DNA of 21,469 bases from an uncultured Sulfurimonas sp. (GCA_937914675.1 CALDOC010000057.1:1-21469), one strand, 5' to 3'; counted from the stretch's first letter, positions 1-8,561 are shown. The notes: a model not told the origin generated them from the sequence alone. A program made the numbers and translations.

Positions 1-2636
1 CCCTTTTCGCTTTTTACTTCTATGTTGGAACCCATCATCTTTATATATTTGTTGCTTATCGCAAGTCCCAAACCAGTACCTCCATACTCTCTGCTTATTG
101 AGTTGTCCGCTTGAGAAAATGCTTGAAATATAGTTTTTATTTTATGCTTTTCAATGCCAATGCCACTATCTTTAACGCTAAAACTTATTTCAGCGACGCC
201 ATTGTTTTTGCTATGCAACAAAATCTCTACTTGCACTTTTCCACCATCGGGAGTAAATTTAATGGCGTTGCTTATAAGGTTGTTAATAACTTGTTTTAGT
301 CTTTGTATATCGCAAACAAGCGTTTTTGGTATGTTAGTGTCTATGTATATGTAATAGTTGATATGCTTCTTTTTTGATAGAGACGCGAAGGTGGAAACTG
401 CTGATTCCATTTCTAAAAAGAGAGGTGATTCAACCTTGTAAAGAGACAACTCTCCACTTTCCAATTTTGAGAAATCTAAGATGTCATTAACAACGTTTAG
501 AAGCGTTTGGCCACTCTTGTGAATTATTTCCACGTATCGCGAAGCGTCTTTGTCTAAATCTTTTTTAGTTAAAATGTCAGTGAAACCTAGTATTCCATTG
601 AGTGGAGTTCTTATCTCATGAGACATATTGGCCAAAAATATCGACTTGGATTGTTCTGAAGCGTTCGCTTTTAATATGGCTTCTTCCAAGTTTGTGATGT
701 CATAAAGGTTAATGATGTAAGCGTCGTCAATTTTTTTAACCATTATGTTAAAGGTACGAACTACTCCGTCTTTTGTTAATATTTTGGCTTTTTTGTCTTT
801 GTCGGATTTATCGTTAGCCGTGTCGTCAATCCAGTTTGGATATTTGGAGGGGTATATATAGCCCTCCTCTTCTATAAACAGATTGCATATGCAGTCATGG
901 TGACTTTTAAAATCCTCAAAATTTTTGTAATCTAAATAGTGAAATAACTTTTTATTTGCGTTTAGCATCCCTTGCGACACTGATGAAAATAGCACTATGC
1001 TATCTTGGTTGTCAAAAATCGCCTTTATAAGTTTCTCTTTTTCTTCTATGCGTTTTTTTGATTCTATCTGTTTGGTCACGTCTTGTCTTATTGCGATAAA
1101 CTCTTTTATGTCGCCAGCTACGTTAAAAATAGGCATTATCGTAGCGTCTACAAAGTAGATTGAGCCATCTTTGGCTCTGTTGGATATAAGCCCTTTCCAA
1201 ATTTTACCTTGCAGTATGGTAGACCACAATTTTTTAAAGAGAAAACTCGACATGCTTTTATCTCTGATGATGTTATGATTCGAACCAAGCAACTCTTCTC
1301 TTGAATACTGGCTAGTAGCGCAAAAGTTATCATTCACATAAGTTATTACGCCATTTTTATCCGCTTTTGAAACAAGAGAAGATTGATCAACGACGTCTTT
1401 ATACTCTTCTAGTAGATGCGCGTTTTCGCTTAACTCTAACGATGTTTGCTCTATGAAATGAGTTAAAGCTTTAAACGTGACGTTATCCAAGTTAGTATTC
1501 TTAGCGTCGTGCGTTTGAACTGTGTTGTTTGTTTCTGTTTGTTCTTCAGATAAAATTAAAACGGTTGTGGTGCAGTTTAGAAGAGCGTTGTCCGCCGTCG
1601 TGCTATAAAACTCGGCGTAAGTGAAAAAACCAGCCGTGGGAGCGATGGATTCAAACGATTTAAATTCGTTTTCAAGAACTTTTCCAAGAAGGGTTTTTCT
1701 AGCGACGCTTGAGTATATGTATATCGCTTGCGCTGGTTTCTGATTTATTATTTTACTTATATGTTCAGCGCCGGATATAACGCTTGAAGCGTTTGAAAAG
1801 CCAAACTGCACTTTTTGACCGTTTTTAAGCGGGCCGGCAAATACGAGGCTTTCCCCATCAACCGCTAGGGGAGTTCTTGAAACTACCGTCTTTCCTTCTT
1901 TGTATAGTAGTTGAAAGTCGGGTAGAGAGGCCGCTTTATTGTCAAAAATTTCAGATCCTAAATATTTTTTGAAAATAGATACCGCGCTCTCTTCGTCTAT
2001 CTCTTTAATTAGATTTCCCTCTGCGCAAGTAATCGTAAACTCTTTACCTATCGGAGTCCAGTTTAGGTTATATCTATTGTCAGCGTAGAGTTCTTTGCCC
2101 GAAAAAGAGACGGCCACCGCGCCCTCTTCATATAATTTGCTTCCTAAAAACACATAAGTCTGTTTTAGCGCGAAGTTGTCTCCGGCGAGTCCCCCCGCTA
2201 TGATTACGTTTGGATTTTCTTTCTTGATGGCTTGTATAAAACCTACGTAATCCTCTCCTTGTAATCCTTCGCTTAAAACGATGGCTGCTTTTGTATTTTT
2301 AGAACATATTTTACTAGACAATGTTTGACCGCTCTCTCTGTTTATGGAGTCAACTGTGCATGTTTTGAGTTTAGTGTTTTTGAAGAGGGAGAGACTTATG
2401 ACCGTAGAGTCGTCGTACATCTTTGCATGAGATATTTCACCCGCCGTCGTAGTTCCTACGACACAAGCGTCTGGAAAATTTTTATTGGTTTCTTTCAATA
2501 ATTTTTCAATATCTTTTTTATTCGTAATAGCTGTAAAAATTTGAATAAGTTGTGATTTGTACACACTATTTTTAGCTTCTGTTTTAGCTAAAGAGTAAGA
2601 GTCTTTGTCAGTTGCTAAAAATGTAAAATGTTTCAT
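1..2636 (-). CDS. FIST-PAS-PAS sensor histidine kinase, 3' end cut by the window
   Basis: The frame is open from an ATG at 2636 to the left edge, giving 878 visible codons and no stop. Residues about 1-360 read as a FIST sensor (FIST_N then FIST_C; GGLAGDNF motif), a domain proposed to bind small ligands such as amino acids. A PAS domain follows at about 420-525 (SKADKNGVITYVND), then a weaker second PAS at about 540-650. The HisKA dimerisation domain has the H-box SHEIRTPLNG with phospho-acceptor His673. An HATPase_c domain follows with N-box NNLISNAIKF (about 780), G1 box DSGIGIE and G2 box GGTGLGLAIS (about 850). No membrane segment is visible, so this is probably a cytoplasmic sensor kinase. 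A receiver domain may lie beyond the edge. The start is chosen because AAGGA lies 6 nt upstream; an in-frame ATG two codons earlier would abut that site. It is the last visible gene of the purB-nrdA-trxC run, 28 bp after trxC. The signal sensed cannot be told. Confidence 0.92.
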   Translation of the reverse strand, partial: MKHFTFLATDKDSYSLAKTEAKNSVYKSQLIQIFTAITNKKDIEKLLKETNKNFPDACVVGTTTAGEISHAKMYDDSTVISLSLFKNTKLKTCTVDSINRESGQTLSSKICSKNTKAAIVLSEGLQGEDYVGFIQAIKKENPNVIIAGGLAGDNFALKQTYVFLGSKLYEEGAVAVSFSGKELYADNRYNLNWTPIGKEFTITCAEGNLIKEIDEESAVSIFKKYLGSEIFDNKAASLPDFQLLYKEGKTVVSRTPLAVDGESLVFAGPLKNGQKVQFGFSNASSVISGAEHISKIINQKPAQAIYIYSSVARKTLLGKVLENEFKSFESIAPTAGFFTYAEFYSTTADNALLNCTTTVLILSEEQTETNNTVQTHDAKNTNLDNVTFKALTHFIEQTSLELSENAHLLEEYKDVVDQSSLVSKADKNGVITYVNDNFCATSQYSREELLGSNHNIIRDKSMSSFLFKKLWSTILQGKIWKGLISNRAKDGSIYFVDATIMPIFNVAGDIKEFIAIRQDVTKQIESKKRIEEKEKLIKAIFDNQDSIVLFSSVSQGMLNANKKLFHYLDYKNFEDFKSHHDCICNLFIEEEGYIYPSKYPNWIDDTANDKSDKDKKAKILTKDGVVRTFNIMVKKIDDAYIINLYDITNLEEAILKANASEQSKSIFLANMSHEIRTPLNGILGFTDILTKKDLDKDASRYVEIIHKSGQTLLNVVNDILDFSKLESGELSLYKVESPLFLEMESAVSTFASLSKKKHINYYIYIDTNIPKTLVCDIQRLKQVINNLISNAIKFTPDGGKVQVEILLHSKNNGVAEISFSVKDSGIGIEKHKIKTIFQAFSQADNSISREYGGTGLGLAISNKYIKMMGSNIEVKSEK

Positions 2637-2664
2637 CGCCATTCCTTATTTACGTATAGACAAT

Positions 2665-3087
2665 CTAGTTGTATTGTAAAACCAATCGTGATAAAGTAGT
2701 CTCGTCTAAAGCTCCCGAAGCGCGATAAACTTCTTTGCCATTCTTGAAAATCATAAGCGTTGGTATGCTTCTAATTCCAAATCTTGCGCCTAAGTTTTGC
2801 TCATTTTCAGTGTTGACTTTTGCAAAAAGAGTTTTTAGTGGAAATTTAGTAGCTGTTTTTTCAAATACTGGTCCCATCATTTTACATGGTCCGCACCAAG
2901 GAGCCCAAAAATCTACAATGACGCTAATGTCGCTGTTTACAACAACTTCGTCAAAATTATTGTTTGTTAGTTCAATCGGTTTTGTGTCGAGCAGCGACTC
3001 TTTGCATTTTCCACAATTGGCTTTTTTGTATTCATCTTTTTTTGGAACGTTGTTAACGCTTAAACAGTGTGGGCATACTATTCTCAT
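2665..3087 (-). CDS. trxC: Thioredoxin 2 (zinc-ribbon thioredoxin)
   Basis: This 140-residue protein has the two-part layout of TrxC. The N-terminal zinc ribbon has CPHC (Cys5/Cys8) and CGKC (Cys25/Cys28). A thioredoxin fold follows with active site WCGPC (Cys65/Cys68) and the cis-proline loop SIPTL. Proteins of this family reduce cytoplasmic disulfides, and thioredoxins are the usual electron donors to class I ribonucleotide reductase. The start has GAGGA 6 nt upstream. It lies two genes downstream of nrdA on the same strand (33 bp after the 138-residue unknown), which makes NrdA a likely client; that is an inference from position. The length is normal for TrxC. Confidence 0.93.
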   Translation of the reverse strand: MRIVCPHCLSVNNVPKKDEYKKANCGKCKESLLDTKPIELTNNNFDEVVVNSDISVIVDFWAPWCGPCKMMGPVFEKTATKFPLKTLFAKVNTENEQNLGARFGIRSIPTLMIFKNGKEVYRASGALDETTLSRLVLQYN

Positions 3088-3120
3088 TTTATTTCCTCGT
3101 TTTTGTTGTTGGAATATTCA

Positions 3121-3537
3121 TTAGAACGTTCCTTCTTTGTATTTTATGGAATCACAGATTACGTAAGCGATGGAATCTTTCATATTGGTCGTATCGCCAT
3201 ACTTTCCAATGCAAAATGCAAATGAATCGCTTTTTAGAAAAGTCGCTCCCTCGTCCATGCTAACTAATTTGACTTTATCAAAATTTAAAAGTTTCGCGTC
3301 CTTTATTTCTAAGAACTCCACTTCCAAGCTTATCCAATCAAACGCCCTTGCTCTATCTTGCACTCCAAAAATTAGGCGTATCTCGCTTGGGGATACAACT
3401 TTTAGAGAACGAAACTCGGCGTCTCTAAAGTTATCAAATCTTTGCATAAACGCATTGATCTCTTTTTCTAATAAAGGTTTCATGTATGATGGCCTATTGG
3501 CAACCAACGCATTCCATGCTTCTATCTTCAACGTCAT
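3121..3537 (-). CDS. Unknown 138-residue protein between nrdA and trxC
   Basis: I do not recognise a family. The frame begins inside the 3' end of nrdA (44-bp overlap) with a GAGG site about 6 nt before the ATG, and ends 33 bp before trxC. It is therefore almost certainly translated as part of the same message. The protein has no signal peptide, no membrane segment and no paired cysteine motif. It alternates charged helical-looking stretches (residues 1-45) with hydrophobic strand-like ones (46-138), as expected for a small soluble alpha/beta domain. The overlap with nrdA suggests translational coupling and a product needed in proportion to the reductase. A role in ribonucleotide reduction is only a guess from context. 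Confidence 0.78.
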   Translation of the reverse strand: MTLKIEAWNALVANRPSYMKPLLEKEINAFMQRFDNFRDAEFRSLKVVSPSEIRLIFGVQDRARAFDWISLEVEFLEIKDAKLLNFDKVKLVSMDEGATFLKSDSFAFCIGKYGDTTNMKDSIAYVICDSIKYKEGTF

Positions 3538-5860
3538 GAAAAACCTCAGGCGATTGCGAACGAAGGTAGTAGGTGGATTTTAAACCTAGTTTCCAAGCCA
3601 GCATATATATCTCGTTTAGGTATTTCCCACTGGCTTTATCTAGCGTAATGAAAATGTTAAGCGACTGACCTTGATCTATCCATTTTTGACGAATGGCCGC
3701 GGCTTTTATAAGTATGGTTTGGTTCAACTCATACGCCGGAGTGTAATAGCTCCAAGTGTCTGGATTAAGATTTGGCGCTACGACCGGTATGAGTCCAGAT
3801 AAATTTTCCTCAGACCATTTGCGTTTAAATACTGGTTCAATCGCTTGAGTGGTTCCAGTCAAGATAGAGATAGAGCTAGTTGGAGCGACCGCCATCAAGT
3901 AGCCGTTTCTCATGCCTTGAGATTTCACTTTCGAGCGAAGCTCTTCCCACTCGTAAGTGGAAGCGAAAAGCCCCCCGCGATCAACAAGGTTTCTCACTTC
4001 GGCGCTCGCATGGTCTTGAGGCATGATTCCCCTACTCCATTTGCTTCCCTCAAATTTTGGATAACTACCTTTTTCAAGAGCCAAGTCCGATGACGCTGAA
4101 ATAGTGTTATAACAAACAGCTTCCATAACTTCATCTATCTTGTCAAAGTGTTCTTGGGTTCCCCACATGATGCTTTGTTCCGCTAACATTTGAGCTTCGC
4201 CCATAACTCCAAGACCAATAGAACGAGTTTTCATGTTTGTGCGTTTTACTTTTTCTACAGGGTAAAAGTTAAGATCTATAACGTTGTCCAAACATCTAAC
4301 GGCGATTGGAACGATTCTATTTATGTCTTCTTTGGTATTTACTCGAGACAAGTTTACGGACGCAAGATTACAAACGGCAGTATCGCCATTGACCTTTTCT
4401 TTTTCAACTACGTAGATTGGCATGCCACCGAGAGAGTCTAAAGCGGTAACTTTTTTAGCGGGCTTTTCTATCCCGCTATCCACTCTTACCATCTCATCTT
4501 CTTCATAACTAACGTACTCGCCGTTTTCAAAAAGAAATTTTATTTTATAGTGATTTGGCGCGGTGTTTTGAAAGATTTCAGTACAAAGATTTGAACTGCG
4601 TATAACGCCAAAATGATCGTTTGGATTTGCTCTGTTTGCGTTGTCTTTAAAACAAAGAAATGGCGAGCCAGTTTCAAAATAAGAAGTTAAAATCTTCTTC
4701 CAAAGGTTTTTCGCTTTTACTTTTTCTTTCACGATGCCACTGTCGTTTTCATACTCTTCATAACGTTTGTTAAAAGCGTCGCCATAAAGAGTGGCCAAAT
4801 CTCTCGTGTCGTAAGGATCGAAAAGAGTCCAAATCGCGTCTGCTTGAACTCTCTCCATGAAGAGGTCGTTGATCCACATGGCTGGAAAAAGATCATGAGC
4901 GCGACGACGTTCTTCACCAGAGTTTTTCTTCAAATCCAAAAAGTCGTTTATATCAATGTGCCAAGGTTCCATGTAAACCGCGATGGCGCCTTTTCGAGTG
5001 CCCAATTGATCGACCGCGATTGCAATGTCGTTTGTTATTTTAAGAAAAGGAACGGTTCCTCCAGCGGCGTTTTTATGTCCATCTATGAACGAACCCATGG
5101 AACGGATGCCGGTCCAATCCCAGCCAATGCCTCCGCCAAATTTGGAAAGCATAGCCATCTCTTGATAAGAGTCAAAAATTCCTTCGATGTTATCAGGAGT
5201 GGAACCAATGTAACATGAGCTTAGTTGGTGTCTTGTCGTTCTAGCGTTGGAGAGCGTTGGAGTGGCTAACATCACCTCAAACTTACTTATCATGTTATAA
5301 AATTTGATAGCCCATTCTTCTCTATTTTCTTCGCGTTGAGCCAAGAACATCGCTATAGCCATAAACATATGTTGGGGAAGTTCTATTGGCGTTCCCGTCG
5401 AATCTTTAATGAGATATCTGTCATAGAGAGTCTTTACTCCAAGATAATTAAACTGCATGTCGCGTTCGGGAACCAAATGTTTTTCAAGCTCATCCAAATC
5501 GTACATCTCTTTTAGTCCTAAAAGAATGCGACCGTTTTTTTCACCATTTTCAAAGTATTTTTTTAAAGAAGCGTAACCTGTAAAACCATTCACTTGGTGG
5601 TATAGATTGAAAAGAAACAAACGCGACGCGACGAAAGTCCAGTTGGGCGCGTCTATGTCTATCTTGTCAACAGCTGTTTTAATAAGAGTTTCTTGAATCT
5701 CTTTTGACGTTATGCCATCACGAAAGTGAATCTGAGCGTCAACTTCCAATTCGCTTTGAGAGACGTTGCTTAGACCTTTTACGGCCGAAGAAGTGTACTT
5801 CTGTATCTTGGATATGTCTAGTGGTTCCGTTCTGCCATTTCTTTTTATAATCGTTATCAT
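3494..5860 (-). CDS. nrdA: Ribonucleoside-diphosphate reductase, alpha (large) subunit, class Ia
   Basis: This 788-residue enzyme reduces ribonucleoside diphosphates to deoxyribonucleotides together with the radical-bearing NrdB, which is not in the window. An N-terminal ATP-cone (about 1-90) implies allosteric activity control by ATP/dATP. Catalytic features are visible: Cys216 (SSCYIGS), the radical-site motif Asn424-x-Cys426-x-Glu428 (NLCTE), Cys497 (AVCNLASVNLS) as partner of Cys216, and a C-terminal shuttle pair Cys784/Cys787 in the tail MECVGCQ. About 55 extra residues (roughly 435-492) lie between NLCTE and AVCNL compared with the E. coli enzyme. I recall this insert from Campylobacter-type NrdA, so it is probably lineage-typical and not an intein. 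The start has GAGGA 6 nt upstream. It lies 25 bp after purB and overlaps the next gene by 44 bp. Confidence 0.97.
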   Translation of the reverse strand: MITIIKRNGRTEPLDISKIQKYTSSAVKGLSNVSQSELEVDAQIHFRDGITSKEIQETLIKTAVDKIDIDAPNWTFVASRLFLFNLYHQVNGFTGYASLKKYFENGEKNGRILLGLKEMYDLDELEKHLVPERDMQFNYLGVKTLYDRYLIKDSTGTPIELPQHMFMAIAMFLAQREENREEWAIKFYNMISKFEVMLATPTLSNARTTRHQLSSCYIGSTPDNIEGIFDSYQEMAMLSKFGGGIGWDWTGIRSMGSFIDGHKNAAGGTVPFLKITNDIAIAVDQLGTRKGAIAVYMEPWHIDINDFLDLKKNSGEERRRAHDLFPAMWINDLFMERVQADAIWTLFDPYDTRDLATLYGDAFNKRYEEYENDSGIVKEKVKAKNLWKKILTSYFETGSPFLCFKDNANRANPNDHFGVIRSSNLCTEIFQNTAPNHYKIKFLFENGEYVSYEEDEMVRVDSGIEKPAKKVTALDSLGGMPIYVVEKEKVNGDTAVCNLASVNLSRVNTKEDINRIVPIAVRCLDNVIDLNFYPVEKVKRTNMKTRSIGLGVMGEAQMLAEQSIMWGTQEHFDKIDEVMEAVCYNTISASSDLALEKGSYPKFEGSKWSRGIMPQDHASAEVRNLVDRGGLFASTYEWEELRSKVKSQGMRNGYLMAVAPTSSISILTGTTQAIEPVFKRKWSEENLSGLIPVVAPNLNPDTWSYYTPAYELNQTILIKAAAIRQKWIDQGQSLNIFITLDKASGKYLNEIYMLAWKLGLKSTYYLRSQSPEVFHDVEDRSMECVGCQ

Positions 5861-5885
5861 TTATTATCCTCGTCTATATGTAGAT

Positions 5886-7214
5886 TTATTTAAAAACTCG
5901 TGCAAAAATATTGTCTACGTTTTTAGTGTAGTAGTCGTAGTTGAAACACTCGCGGATTTGTTCTTCGCTTAGGGAGCTTCTCAACTCTTCATCGGCTAAG
6001 AGATGGTTAAGGTAGAGCGACTCTCCATTCGCGTCAGTTGTAGGTTTTCCTTGTTGTATCTCTTCCCAAACTTTCATCGCGTTTCTTTGAACTATGCGAT
6101 AGGCGTCTTCGCGCGATACGCCTTGAAGAGGAAGCTCTAAAAGCACTCGTTGAGAAAAGACGAGTCCACCGGTCAGGTTTAGATTTTTCATCATGTTCTC
6201 AGGATAAACTGTAAGATTCGCTATAACGTTATTCATGCGATGAAGCATAAAGTCGCTTGTTATAAAACTGTCTGGGAGCCAAAATCTTTCAGTCGAACTA
6301 TGGCTAATGTCTCTCTCATGCCATAGAGCGACGTTTTCCATAGCTGGAATGGCGTAAGAACGAATCATGCGAGCCAAACCAGTTATGTTCTCCGTTAGGA
6401 TAGGATTGCGTTTGTGAGGCATGGCGGATGAACCTTTTTGCCCTTTTGCAAAATACTCTTCACACTCATACACTTCCGTTCTTTGCCAGTGACGAACTTG
6501 CACCGCAAACTTCTCGATTGAAGAAGCCATAAGCGCCAAGGACGTAGCGAGACGCGCGTAACGGTCGCGTTGAATAACTTGGTTGGAAGCTGGAGCCGGT
6601 TTGAGTCCCAACTCTTCACAAGCGTATTCTTCCAACTCCAATGGCGCATGAGCGAAATTTCCCATGGCTCCACTCACTTGACCAACGGCGATAACGGCCA
6701 GAGTCTGCTCCAAGTTTTCCAAGTGCCTAGCCATCTCGTCGTACCATACGGCTAAGACGAGACCAAAGGTAATTGGCTCGCCATGAATGCCATGCGACCG
6801 ACCGACCATGAGCGTCATCTTATGTTCCATCGCGCGCTTTTTAATAGACTCCATAATCATCTTCACGTCTTCTATGATCAACTCCAGAGAGTCTTTCATC
6901 TGAAGAGCCACGGCGGTGTCAACCGTGTCCGATGAAGTCATGCCATAGTGAAACCATCTACTCTCCGCGCCAAGAGTTTCAGATACGCTTGTAGTAAACG
7001 CGATTAGGTCATGACGAGTAACCGCTTCTATTTCATCAATTCTTTTAATGTCGAATCCTGCGTTTGCGATTATTTTGTCCGCGTCGTCTTGAGGAATTTT
7101 TCCGAGTCTAGCCCAAGCTTTGACAACTGCTTTTTCTACGTCTAGCCAAGCTTGATATTTTGCTTGGTAAGTCCACTTTGAACTCATCTCTTCCCTTGAA
7201 TATCTATCTATCAT
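5886..7214 (-). CDS. purB: Adenylosuccinate lyase
   Basis: PurB acts twice in purine synthesis: it splits SAICAR to AICAR and adenylosuccinate to AMP, releasing fumarate each time. The 442-residue protein shows the fumarase/aspartase superfamily signature SSAMPHKRNP (about 262-271), the conserved TSSDTVDT loop (93-100) and the substrate-binding GRSHGIHGEP (138-147, catalytic His141 region). Length is normal. The ATG has AAAGG 8 nt upstream. It is the first gene of the minus-strand run purB-nrdA-unknown-trxC-kinase, so its promoter in the gap 7215-7338 probably drives the whole block. Confidence 0.97.
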   Translation of the reverse strand: MIDRYSREEMSSKWTYQAKYQAWLDVEKAVVKAWARLGKIPQDDADKIIANAGFDIKRIDEIEAVTRHDLIAFTTSVSETLGAESRWFHYGMTSSDTVDTAVALQMKDSLELIIEDVKMIMESIKKRAMEHKMTLMVGRSHGIHGEPITFGLVLAVWYDEMARHLENLEQTLAVIAVGQVSGAMGNFAHAPLELEEYACEELGLKPAPASNQVIQRDRYARLATSLALMASSIEKFAVQVRHWQRTEVYECEEYFAKGQKGSSAMPHKRNPILTENITGLARMIRSYAIPAMENVALWHERDISHSSTERFWLPDSFITSDFMLHRMNNVIANLTVYPENMMKNLNLTGGLVFSQRVLLELPLQGVSREDAYRIVQRNAMKVWEEIQQGKPTTDANGESLYLNHLLADEELRSSLSEEQIRECFNYDYYTKNVDNIFARVFK

Positions 7215-7338
7215 CTATTAAGCCTTTGTGATTTTTATATTGAATATTTATGATAAAATTCATAAATTTTATAGTCCTTTATTATATTAAATAGATGATT
7301 AAAAGATATTAAAAGTTGACTTAAATAAGGATTATAAT
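7215..7338. promoter_or_regulatory. Divergent intergenic region between purB and the pseudouridine synthase gene
   Basis: This 124-bp, strongly AT-rich gap must hold promoters for both the minus-strand purB operon and the plus-strand synthase gene. A perfect 8-bp inverted repeat (ATAAAATT / AATTTTAT, 7253-7260 and 7265-7272, 4-nt spacer) lies near the middle. It could be an operator, but AT-rich palindromes arise readily by chance. No convincing -35/-10 pair was found on either strand. The plus-strand ribosome site AAGGA is at 7327-7331. Confidence 0.4.
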
Positions 7339-8250
7339 TTGCCATTTGTTTTAAAGAGAATGTTCGCGCAAGAAAAGCAAAAAGCCTTTTTGTACCTAAT
7401 AAAAGAGTTGGATTACACCCAAAAAGAAGCGCAGAGGCTGATAGCGAAAGGTAGACTATTTGTCGATGGAAAACCCATGACGAGAACTGCGGGAGAGATA
7501 CAAGGCGAGTTTGAATTTATATATTTTGAACCTATGACTAAAGGGTTGAGACCTACATACGTTGGAGATGAATTTGTGGTTTTCGACAAACCAAGCGGAG
7601 TTTTAATTCACCCTCAAAATAGAAACACTCCCTACTCTTTGATTGACGAGTTAAAATATCAATTTGGAAGAGACGCCAACATCGCTCATAGAATCGACCA
7701 AGAGACTAGCGGTTTGGTTTTATGCGCCACAAACAAAGAGAGTGAACGAGACATCAAAATGATGTTTCAAGAGAGAGAAATGAAAAAAAAATATCTTGCG
7801 TTTGTTCATGGAGAGTTTAAAGAAGCGTTGAGAGTCGAAGCTCCCCTGCTTCGCGCTCAAGATGAAAGCGCTATGGTGAGAATGGTTGTGAAAGTTGATG
7901 AAAGCGGCAAAGCGTCCAAGACCGATTTTAAGCCTATTAAGTATTTTCCAGAATTGGATATGAGTTTAATAGAGTGCTCTCCGTACACTGGAAGGCAGCA
8001 TCAAATAAGAGTGCATTTGTTTCACGTGAAACATCCAATAGTTGGCGACCCGATTTATGGACAGAGCGAAGAAGAGATGATAAAGTTTTTAGATAAAGAG
8101 TTGACTCCTCTTGAGAGAGTGAAAAACGGTGGCGCGACTAGATTGCTTCTTCATGCATGTGAATTAGAATTTGAACTTTACGATAAGCTTTACAATATAA
8201 CGAGTGACGTTGATTTTGAAAAAGTTTGCATGGATAGTTTAACAATATAA
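7339..8250 (+). CDS. RluA/RluD-family 23S rRNA pseudouridine synthase with S4 domain
   Basis: The protein isomerises uridines to pseudouridine in RNA, most likely 23S rRNA. An S4 RNA-binding domain (about 12-65) precedes the catalytic domain. The catalytic motif HRIDQETSG contains the nucleophile Asp120, and the later motif YTGRQHQIRVHL is also family-typical. Length (303) is normal. The start chosen is TTG at 7339 because AAGGA ends 7 nt before it; the ATG at 7360 has AAAGAGA directly against it and would lose seven residues. Which of RluA, RluC or RluD it matches in target site cannot be told. A perfect parS site is embedded at 8018-8033, where it encodes Phe-His-Val-Lys-His, and a second begins right after the stop codon. 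Confidence 0.92.
   Translation: MPFVLKRMFAQEKQKAFLYLIKELDYTQKEAQRLIAKGRLFVDGKPMTRTAGEIQGEFEFIYFEPMTKGLRPTYVGDEFVVFDKPSGVLIHPQNRNTPYSLIDELKYQFGRDANIAHRIDQETSGLVLCATNKESERDIKMMFQEREMKKKYLAFVHGEFKEALRVEAPLLRAQDESAMVRMVVKVDESGKASKTDFKPIKYFPELDMSLIECSPYTGRQHQIRVHLFHVKHPIVGDPIYGQSEEEMIKFLDKELTPLERVKNGGATRLLLHACELEFELYDKLYNITSDVDFEKVCMDSLTI
8018..8033. other. parS centromere-like site 1 (ParB binding), inside the synthase gene
   Basis: The 16-bp palindrome TGTTTCACGTGAAACA matches the bacterial chromosomal parS consensus (TGTTNCACGTGAAACA) at every base. ParB nucleates on such sites, and they cluster near the replication origin in most bacteria that carry parAB. It is read through as coding sequence here. 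An identical copy 233 bp downstream makes chance very unlikely. The parA and parB genes are not in the window. Confidence 0.9.
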
Positions 8251-8266
8251 TGTTTCACGTGAAACA
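8251..8266. other. parS centromere-like site 2, immediately after the synthase stop codon
   Basis: This is a second perfect TGTTTCACGTGAAACA, starting at the base after the TAA stop. It opens the gene-poor block that holds the DnaA boxes. Being non-coding, it is not constrained by a protein, which strengthens the reading of both copies as true ParB sites. Confidence 0.92.
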
Positions 8267-8333
8267 TCCATCCACAAATCAATCTATAAAGCATGTTTAG
8301 TCTCATCGCGTTAAACTATGTTTAGAGCTAATA

Positions 8334-8561
8334 TGTGAAAATGTGGAACAAGTGTGAATAACTACTATGATTGTGAATAACTTTTTCTAAACCACAAGCT
8401 AAATAGGCTTTTTAAGCCCTGTAATAAGGACTTTATGGGCTATTTATAATTTTAATCAAGCTGGGTTTTATATAAATAAATTCTTAAAAACAATACAAAT
8501 TTAGGAATTTATATTGATGACTAGCACAAGTTATTCACAACTTAGAACAATATGTGAATTG
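8334..8561. other. Candidate replication origin: DnaA boxes flanking an AT-rich stretch
   Basis: Two perfect DnaA boxes (TTATTCACA read on the minus strand) lie at 8353-8361 and 8372-8380. Degenerate copies in the same orientation lie at 8334-8342 and 8342-8350. A perfect box on the plus strand is at 8531-8539 and a near match at 8553-8561. Between the two groups, 8441-8520 has only 13 G or C in 80 bases, as expected of a DNA unwinding element. No gene is visible on either strand from 8251 to 8701. The nearest parS is 68 bp upstream of the first box. The layout fits oriC. The alternative is a DnaA-titrating or DnaA-regulated site. The dnaA gene is not here, so the call rests on sequence pattern alone. 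Confidence 0.6.

Noticed and set aside
2735..3124. 129-codon plus-strand frame across trxC
   Set aside because: It is the antisense of the clearly conserved trxC and has no ribosome site or recognisable domain.
3170..3583. 137-codon plus-strand frame over the unknown gene downstream of nrdA
   Set aside because: The minus-strand frame has a good ribosome site and operon position; this one has neither.
3798..4560. NrdA insert between the NLCTE and AVCNL motifs as an intein
   Set aside because: At about 55 residues it is too short, lacks splice-junction residues, and resembles the insert remembered from other Campylobacterota NrdA proteins.
7316..7338. TTGACT and TATAAT just before the pseudouridine synthase gene, looking like a promoter
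   Set aside because: The spacing is only 11 bp, and the TATAAT fills the gap between the AAGGA ribosome site and the TTG start, so it cannot act as the -10 for this gene in the usual way.
7360..7362. ATG as start of the pseudouridine synthase
   Set aside because: The only purine-rich stretch abuts the ATG with no spacer, while TTG at 7339 has AAGGA at 7 nt.
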